NCBI GenBank assembly: GCA_964517075.1
Contig: CAZFAT010000292.1
Span: 1-20,517, forward strand
DNA: 20,517 nucleotides
Source: CAZFAT01 sp964517075
GTDB lineage: Bacteria > Acidobacteriota > Vicinamibacteria > Vicinamibacterales > SCN-69-37
Direction of reading: 5' to 3'
The notes beneath the pieces are model-generated. The model was not told the origin of the DNA, did no database searches, and saw only the letters and a list, made by a program, of their open reading frames with translations. The translations under genes were made by a program, and so were the position numbers. The first letter of the stretch is position 1. Every line of letters begins with the position of its first letter. Below are positions 15,958 to 20,517 of this stretch, piece after piece.

Positions 15958-15986
15958 ATTAGAGCACTGCCCGGGGCCCTCGCCAA
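15958..15986 (-). promoter_or_regulatory. Sigma70-type promoter of the propeller-lipoprotein-methyltransferase unit
   Basis: On the minus strand TTGGCG (15981-15986) and TCTAAT (15958-15963) are separated by exactly 17 bases. They match the consensus hexamers at 4 and 5 of 6 positions. The start of transcription would be near 15951, leaving a leader of about 54 bases with a Shine-Dalgarno. This is the best promoter in the window by sequence. Confidence 0.55.
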
Positions 15987-16003
15987 GAGCATCATCGGAG
16001 CCG

Positions 16004-16639
16004 TCATCGGCAGCGGATGCCCGTGCCACCCAGCCCGCAATACCCGTTCGGGTTCTTGGCCAGGTACTGCTGGTGGTCCGGCTCGGCGTAGAAGAAGGGC
16101 GGGGCGTCAGCGATTTCCGTGGTGACGGAGCCGAATCCGCCGCGCGACAACGCTGTGGCGTATTGATCCCGCGTCCGGTCGGCGGCCTGGCGCTGTTCCG
16201 ACGAGAAGGCATAGATAGCGGAGCGGTACTGGGTCCCGACATCGTTGCCCTGCCGCATGCCTTGCGTGGGGTCGTGGTGCTCCCAGAATGTGCGCAGGAG
16301 CAGCTCGTAGGCCACGACGGCAGGATCGAAGACCACGAGCACCACTTCCGCATGTCCGGTTTGACCGGAGCACACCTCTCCGTAGGTCGGGTTCCTGGTC
16401 GGTCCGCCGGCATAGCCCACAGCGGTCGTGTAGACCCCGGGCAGCTGCCAGCACGTCTTCTCGGCGCCCCAGAAACAGCCCATGCCAAACATCGCCTGTT
16501 CGAGCCCGGCGGGAAAGGGGCCCTGCAGCGGCGTGCCGAGGACCTCGTGCCGTTCGGGTACCGGCATCATCGTCTCGCGACCAGGAAGGGCCTCGGCGGC
16601 CGTCGGCAGGGCGGTCTTGGCGAATCCGAAACGAGCCAT
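16004..16639 (-). CDS. msrA: peptide-methionine (S)-S-oxide reductase MsrA
   Basis: MsrA reduces the S epimer of methionine sulfoxide in oxidised proteins, using thioredoxin. The 211-residue product contains the catalytic Cys55 in FGMGCFWGAE. Family motifs TAVGYAGGPTRNPTY, GHAEVVLVVFDP, FWEHHDPTQ, GTQYRSAIY and EPDHQQY follow. Resolving cysteines Cys201 and Cys210 lie in NGYCGLGGTGIRC, the E. coli-like three-Cys arrangement. About 45 residues precede the core, including PVPERHEVLGTPLQGPFPAG, a long N-terminus like that of E. coli MsrA. There is no signal peptide, so it is cytoplasmic. The ATG at 16637-16639 overlaps the msrB TGA by one base; a longer open frame upstream lies inside msrB and is not used. 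Confidence 0.96.
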   Translation of the reverse strand: MARFGFAKTALPTAAEALPGRETMMPVPERHEVLGTPLQGPFPAGLEQAMFGMGCFWGAEKTCWQLPGVYTTAVGYAGGPTRNPTYGEVCSGQTGHAEVVLVVFDPAVVAYELLLRTFWEHHDPTQGMRQGNDVGTQYRSAIYAFSSEQRQAADRTRDQYATALSRGGFGSVTTEIADAPPFFYAEPDHQQYLAKNPNGYCGLGGTGIRCR

Positions 16640-17061
16640 CACGATCGTGCCTCGTCCGCACGGGGGACGAATTTCATCGCGACCCCGTTCATGCAGTAGC
16701 GCTTGCCGGTCGGGCGCGGGCCATCCTCGAAGACGTGTCCCAGATGACCGCCGCATCGGGCACAGTGCACCTCGACCCGCGTCGTGAAGCCGGTCCGGTC
16801 GATGGACGTATCGACGGCATCGGTCATCGGCGTGTGAAAACTCGGCCAGCCAGTGCCGCTCTCGAACTTCGCGTCGGACGTAAACAGCGGCTGTTCGCAG
16901 CCGGCACAAACGAAACGACCGGCCCGCTTCTCGCCGTTCAGCGGACTCGATCCCGGCACCTCGGTGCCGTGACAGCGCAGAACCTTGTACTCGGAGGCTG
17001 ACAGGATCTCCTGCCACTCTTCATCAGTCCTGGTCGTCGGCACGTCTCGCTCGTCCCCCAT
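16639..17061 (-). CDS. msrB: peptide-methionine (R)-S-oxide reductase MsrB
   Basis: MsrB repairs the R epimer of methionine sulfoxide, complementing MsrA encoded directly after it. Numbered from the ATG at 17061, the 140-residue product has two zinc CxxC pairs, Cys52/Cys55 (CAGC) and Cys100/Cys103 (CARCGGH). The fold motifs are GTGWPSF and HLGHVFEDGP, and the nucleophile is Cys123 in RYCMNGVAMKF. The ATG at 17059-17061 is chosen because GGAGGAGG lies 6-7 bases upstream. An ATG five codons earlier (17074-17076) is also in frame and has a TACGCT box 7 bases before it, so a leaderless longer form is possible. No signal peptide is present. Confidence 0.95.
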   Translation of the reverse strand: MGDERDVPTTRTDEEWQEILSASEYKVLRCHGTEVPGSSPLNGEKRAGRFVCAGCEQPLFTSDAKFESGTGWPSFHTPMTDAVDTSIDRTGFTTRVEVHCARCGGHLGHVFEDGPRPTGKRYCMNGVAMKFVPRADEARS

Positions 17062-17083
17062 GTCGGCCTCCTCCATCAAGGCT

Positions 17084-17089
17084 AGCGTA
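17084..17089 (-). promoter_or_regulatory. TACGCT -10 box for msrBA
   Basis: TACGCT on the minus strand lies 7 bases before the ATG at 17076 and 22 before the ATG at 17061. Transcription would begin at or close to the first ATG. No -35 is visible. It is divergent from the gene at 17151. Confidence 0.35.
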
Positions 17090-17138
17090 CCCGCCAGGCC
17101 CGCCGGGCGGCGGCGACCCCGGCAGCCATGTTTGAGGC

Positions 17139-17144
17139 TAGAAT
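17139..17144 (+). promoter_or_regulatory. TAGAAT -10 box, possible leaderless promoter
   Basis: TAGAAT lies 6 bases before the ATG at 17151. The bases between are CCTCCG, so there is no Shine-Dalgarno, and no -35 is seen at normal spacing. This is the clearest of the leaderless-type arrangements because the start codon is ATG and unambiguous. Confidence 0.4.
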
Positions 17145-17150
17145 CCTCCG

Positions 17151-17804
17151 ATGCTGCGCCCCTTCCGTCTGGTGATGCTGGCGATGCTGGCCGCCGTCGT
17201 CTATGGGGGATTCTTCTGGGTCCCGACCGAGGCAGCGCCGGATGGCGCCTATGATGCCAGCCGGGTGGCCGGCTTCGAAGCCGCGGCCTGGCAGTCCGCC
17301 CGTGCTCGTCAGGATTTCGCGGTCTATGCGAACCTCGTGCAGATGCTGCGCGAACAGCATCGATACTCCTGGTTTCGGGCGATGGAATCCGGCTTCTATC
17401 TCGCGCGCGCGACGACGACCTACTCCGGCATGCAGAGCCAGTCCCGGTTCGACCGCCTCCTGCCGGACCTGGAAGCCGCCGCGAACATCGAGAAAGCGTG
17501 GACGAAGGCCTCCTTCGATCCCTCAGACGTCGCGAAGGCACAGGTGAACTGGTGGGCCATCCGCCGCCGGCGGGATATCAGCACGGCCGACCGGATCGGT
17601 GCGCTGATCGCCGAGGAATACGCGCTGAGATACCCGCGGGCCGGTGGGCGGGCCACGGACGCGGCGCTTCTGCGCGCCCAGGCGATCAAACTGCTCGACG
17701 AAAGCGGCGTGGATCCCGACTGGCCCGCGATTACCGAAATCCTGACGAACTCGTATCGCGCACTCGGGACCGCCATCTCGCAGACCACCACGTCTGCGCG
17801 CTGA
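17151..17804 (+). CDS. small exported protein of unknown function
   Basis: I do not recognise this 217-residue protein. It begins MLRPFRLVMLAMLAAVVYGG, a basic then hydrophobic stretch that could be a signal peptide or an N-terminal membrane anchor; a cleavage site near PTEAA-PDG is possible. The mature part looks mostly helical, for instance residues 38-70 and 130-165. It has aromatic-rich pieces (YSWFRAMESGFYLARA, VNWWAIRRRRD). No Cys and no catalytic motif stand out. The start is ATG at 17151 with a TAGAAT box 6 bases upstream. It lies 8 bases before the patatin-like gene, so the two are probably cotranscribed, although one product is exported and the other is not. Confidence 0.65.
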   Translation: MLRPFRLVMLAMLAAVVYGGFFWVPTEAAPDGAYDASRVAGFEAAAWQSARARQDFAVYANLVQMLREQHRYSWFRAMESGFYLARATTTYSGMQSQSRFDRLLPDLEAAANIEKAWTKASFDPSDVAKAQVNWWAIRRRRDISTADRIGALIAEEYALRYPRAGGRATDAALLRAQAIKLLDESGVDPDWPAITEILTNSYRALGTAISQTTTSAR

Positions 17805-17812
17805 CCTCGACC

Positions 17813-18754
17813 GTGACAGCCACCGCCGGATCCGCGGTGCTCCGGCTGCTCCGTGACCGAGCGTCCCGCGGAAGCCAGGCGCCGCACGACGACGGCGCGC
17901 GTGTCGCGCTCGTGATCGAGGGCGGCGCGATGCGCGGCGTCATTTCCGCCGGGATGGTGTCAGCCCTCGAGGTGCTCGGCTTCACCGGGGCGTTTGACCG
18001 CGTCTACGGCGCATCTGCCGGTGCGATCAATGCGGCCTACTTCCTGGCCGGTCAGGCGAGAATCGGCACCAGCATCTACTACGAAGACATCAACAACCGG
18101 CGGTTCATCGACCTGCGGCGCGCGCTGCAGGGACGAGCCATCGTCAACCTGGAGTTCCTGCTCGGCGACGTCGCCCTTCGGCGGAAGCAGCTGGATGTCG
18201 ACAAGGTGTTGCGATCGCGCTCGCCGCTGTCGGTCATGGCGACCGACGTCGAGTCCGAGGCATGCGTCCCGCTGGGCGCGTTCGAGAACGCCGAGCAGCT
18301 CTTCGGAGCCCTGCGGGCCGGCGCCACGATGCCAGTGGTCGCCGGCGACCCCCATCTGTACCGGGGCCGGCGGTACCTGGACGCGTCGTTGACCCAGCCG
18401 ATCCCGTTACTGACGGCGGAAACCGACGACCATACCCACGTCGTGGTGCTGCTGACGCGAGATGGCGGTATGCAGCCCAGGCCATCCGCCTTCGACCGCT
18501 ATTTCGTCGGTCCCCGCCTGCGACGTGTGTCACCCGGCCTGGCGGATCGGTATCTGACCCGCGCCGGCCCGTATGCGCACCTGATTCACTTGATCCAGTT
18601 GGGAAGAGGGCCCCTCGGACGAGCGGAGGTTCTGGGTGTTTCGGTCCCCGGCCTGCGAATCAGCAAGCTCGAGCGGCGCTCCGACGTGCTGAAGACCGGC
18701 GCCCAGCTAGGGTACGACGCGATCATGCGAACGCTGGGAGCTGATGCCGGATGA
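17813..18754 (+). CDS. patatin-like phospholipase
   Basis: This is a 313-residue patatin-family lipid acyl hydrolase with a Ser-Asp dyad. The oxyanion-hole motif is EGGAMRGV (36-43). The nucleophile Ser68 lies in the GASAG elbow, and the catalytic Asp190 lies in LDASLTQPIP, where the usual D-G/A is D-A. VMATDVESEACVP (141-153) and GALRAGATMPVVA (165-177) are also typical, the latter matching the conserved S/A-MP segment before the Asp. There is no signal peptide, so the enzyme should act in the cytoplasm or on the inner membrane. The C-terminus resembles the bacterial YjjU/RssA-like group. The GTG at 17813 is 8 bases after the upstream stop; longer open sequence upstream overlaps the previous gene and is excluded. 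Its substrate is not evident. Confidence 0.87.
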   Translation: MTATAGSAVLRLLRDRASRGSQAPHDDGARVALVIEGGAMRGVISAGMVSALEVLGFTGAFDRVYGASAGAINAAYFLAGQARIGTSIYYEDINNRRFIDLRRALQGRAIVNLEFLLGDVALRRKQLDVDKVLRSRSPLSVMATDVESEACVPLGAFENAEQLFGALRAGATMPVVAGDPHLYRGRRYLDASLTQPIPLLTAETDDHTHVVVLLTRDGGMQPRPSAFDRYFVGPRLRRVSPGLADRYLTRAGPYAHLIHLIQLGRGPLGRAEVLGVSVPGLRISKLERRSDVLKTGAQLGYDAIMRTLGADAG

Positions 18755-18786
18755 AGCGCCAGCGGACGTCACCCCCGCAGGGAACG

Positions 18787-20331
18787 TCATCGGCCAGTTC
18801 CAACCACGCGTTCGATGTCGCGCACGGCGCGCGGAGCCTTGTCCGACAGTGAGTCCGGTCCGGCCGCCGTCATCAGGAAGGAATCCTCGATCCGCACGCC
18901 AATGTCCCGGTATCTCTCGACCGCCGGCGCCAGTTTCTCGATCAGCGACAGGTTCTCCGGGCTCTTCTCTAGGGTTTCCAGCCGGTCCGGTCGGATATAC
19001 AGCCCCGGTTCAATGACGAACGCCGCGCCGGGATCGAGGGAACCGAGTGGGTCGTGCACGTCAATGCCAATGCCATGGACCGGGCCGTGGGGAAACCAGA
19101 GGCTCACCTGTGCGCTGACGGGCAGACCGGCGCCCCCGGGCACGACCAGTCCCAGTTTCTCGAGCCCGGCGGCGAACACGTCGCGAATAGCCGCGTTGAT
19201 GGCCTGGGCCCGCGCTCCCGGCGTGGCCGCAGCTCGGCCCGCGTCCTGCGCACGAAGCACGAGCTCATAGATGTCCCGCTGCTCGGGTGAGAACCGACCG
19301 CTCACGGGATAGGTGCGGGTGATATCGCCTGTCAACCCCTGGAAGTTTGCGGCCGCATCCACAAGGAGCAGATCGCCGCTGCGCATCTGCCGGGTGGATT
19401 TGAGGTAGTGGAGCGTGGTGGCATTCGGGCCGCTGCCGACGATGGACGGATATCCCCACGACAGCGCGCCGTTCTTCAGGTACCAGTGCTCGATCGCTGC
19501 CTCTACCTCGTACTCCCAGCGGCCGGGCCTGGTCGCTTTCATCCCGTCGATGTGCGCCTCGGCGGAAATCTCCACACTCCGGCGCAGGACCCGCTGCTCA
19601 TACGGCGTCTTGATCTGACGCAGTCGCGTGAGGATCTCCGTTGCGTTGAACAGGCTCAGCTGCGGGTGACGACGCTGAATCTCGGCCGCCCGGGCTGCCG
19701 CGGAGCCGGGAGGAGGGACGGCGGGCTTGGCCGCGCCGGGCTTCCCTTCCACAAGCCGGTCGAGCACGCCGAGCCTGGCTCGGCCGGCCTCCATCGCCTT
19801 GAAAAACTCCGCGAACTCCGTGGCCGGCGGTTCGGCCGTGGCGCCGTAGCCCTTGCCCTCCAGGAGGCCTGCGAGAAACGCGTCGAACTCCTCGGCTGAC
19901 TTCTGGAGATGGACGTTCGCGATACCGGTCTCGCTTCTCAACTCCGCCGCGGTTAGCACGTGGCCCGTCCAAAGCTCCTGGATCGGCGTCCCCTGCGGAG
20001 CAAAGAGGAACTCGCGTCGGGTCCGGTTCCCAGGTACCAACACGAGCACGCCGCCTTCCTCATTGAGGCCGGTCAGGTAGAGGAAATTACTGTCCTGCCG
20101 GTACTCGTAGTTGACGTCGGTGGAGTAGATGCGGGGCGGCGCGGCCCAGAGGATCAAGATGCTGTCTGGCCCGAGTGCGTCCATGACCCGGGCGCGGCGC
20201 GCGGTCAGGTCGGCGACGAAGTCGCGGGCGCCGCCATAGGGGGGAATCTGTCCGATCGCTAGCGGCTGGGCCGCCAGCCAGCAGGCCACGGCGGCGACGA
20301 CGAACCTGGCGACGAGCGGTCGTGTCGGCAC
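18787..20331 (-). CDS. exported Xaa-Pro aminopeptidase, M24B family
   Basis: This 514-residue metallopeptidase should remove N-terminal residues preceding proline. The N-terminus (VPTRPLVARFVVAAVACWLAAQPLAIG) is a signal peptide, so it is periplasmic or exported, unlike cytoplasmic PepP. An AMP_N-type domain follows, with YLTGLNEEGGVLVLVPG and REFLFAPQGT. The catalytic pita-bread domain has all five metal ligands: Asp325 and Asp336 (VDAAANFQGLTGDITRTYP), His419 (PHGPVHGIGIDVHD), Glu441 (IEPGLYI) and Glu482 (VRIEDSF). Residues about 145-222 carry an Ala/Pro-rich insertion (AAKPAVPPPGSAAARAAE) between the domains, which together with the signal accounts for the length over E. coli PepP (441). 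The GTG at 20329-20331 has GAGGAG 6 bases upstream. It begins 29 bases beyond the rRNA terminator. Confidence 0.9.
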   Translation of the reverse strand: MPTRPLVARFVVAAVACWLAAQPLAIGQIPPYGGARDFVADLTARRARVMDALGPDSILILWAAPPRIYSTDVNYEYRQDSNFLYLTGLNEEGGVLVLVPGNRTRREFLFAPQGTPIQELWTGHVLTAAELRSETGIANVHLQKSAEEFDAFLAGLLEGKGYGATAEPPATEFAEFFKAMEAGRARLGVLDRLVEGKPGAAKPAVPPPGSAAARAAEIQRRHPQLSLFNATEILTRLRQIKTPYEQRVLRRSVEISAEAHIDGMKATRPGRWEYEVEAAIEHWYLKNGALSWGYPSIVGSGPNATTLHYLKSTRQMRSGDLLLVDAAANFQGLTGDITRTYPVSGRFSPEQRDIYELVLRAQDAGRAAATPGARAQAINAAIRDVFAAGLEKLGLVVPGGAGLPVSAQVSLWFPHGPVHGIGIDVHDPLGSLDPGAAFVIEPGLYIRPDRLETLEKSPENLSLIEKLAPAVERYRDIGVRIEDSFLMTAAGPDSLSDKAPRAVRDIERVVGTGR

Positions 20332-20360
20332 GGGAGGCTCCTCGGCGGCCGGCGGCGGCC

Positions 20361-20403
20361 AACAAAACAACAAGGGCCGGATGGCTGACGCCACCCGGCC
20401 CTT
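20361..20403 (-). terminator. Intrinsic terminator of the rRNA operon
   Basis: On the minus strand AAGGGCCGG and TGGC pair with GCCA and CCGGCCCTT around a GTCA loop, with one G-U pair between the two stem blocks. The stem is about 14 base pairs and is followed by a T-rich tract (GTTGTTTTGTT, 20361-20371). It lies about 10 bases after the 5S rRNA 3' end and so should end the rRNA transcript. Confidence 0.9.
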
Positions 20404-20412
20404 CAATAATAA

Positions 20413-20517
<105 letters not shown>

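Noticed and set aside
16640..17017. Upstream extension of msrA through msrB
   Set aside because: Shadow of msrB; MsrA homology begins at the ATG overlapping the msrB stop.
17498..17812. Upstream extension of the patatin-like gene
   Set aside because: Overlaps the exported-protein gene in another frame; patatin homology starts well after the GTG at 17813.

Overview
The window is GC-rich and gene-dense, with many GTG starts and 1-8 base gene junctions. Together with a TonB-dependent receptor carrying an N-terminal carboxypeptidase-regulatory-like domain, an Sdh1-type succinate dehydrogenase, and a Dus3-like tRNA-dihydrouridine synthase, this suggests an Acidobacteriota chromosome, perhaps Vicinamibacteria-like. 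That placement is inferred from content; no 16S is visible. I see no insertion sequence, phage gene, CRISPR array or tRNA, so this reads as core chromosome.

Layout. 1-490 (+): 3' end of a SNF2-family helicase, broken by a frame change where helicase motif V should be. 498-4418 (-): an operon yebC, ruvC, ruvA, ruvB, fabH, joining a translation-related factor, Holliday-junction processing and fatty-acid initiation. 4485-6004 (-): a six-helix membrane protein of unknown function translationally coupled to a SAM methyltransferase. 6074-9408 (+): a Dus3-like tRNA-dihydrouridine synthase overlapping a TonB-dependent receptor. 9496-12880 (+): sdhC, sdhA and sdhB, a complete succinate dehydrogenase with one membrane-anchor subunit rich in Cys and His. 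12890-15897 (-): a secreted propeller-like protein, an Ig-like lipoprotein and a second methyltransferase behind a recognisable sigma70-type promoter. 16004-17061 (-): msrB and msrA, a methionine sulfoxide repair pair. 17151-18754 (+): a small exported protein and a patatin-like phospholipase. 18787-20331 (-): an exported M24B Xaa-Pro aminopeptidase. 20361-20517 (-): a strong intrinsic terminator and the 3' part of 5S rRNA, the end of an rRNA operon entering from the right.

No clearly new multi-gene system stands out. The strongest leads are: (i) a TAnnnT box placed 6-8 bases before the start codon at five transcription-unit heads, suggesting leaderless mRNAs; (ii) the Sdh anchor with a Cys/His cluster that could hold a metal centre; (iii) the eukaryote-like Dus3 signature; (iv) the uncharacterised three-gene envelope operon at 12890-15897; and (v) the motif-V deletion in the helicase. 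No gene-free stretch exceeds about 110 bases.
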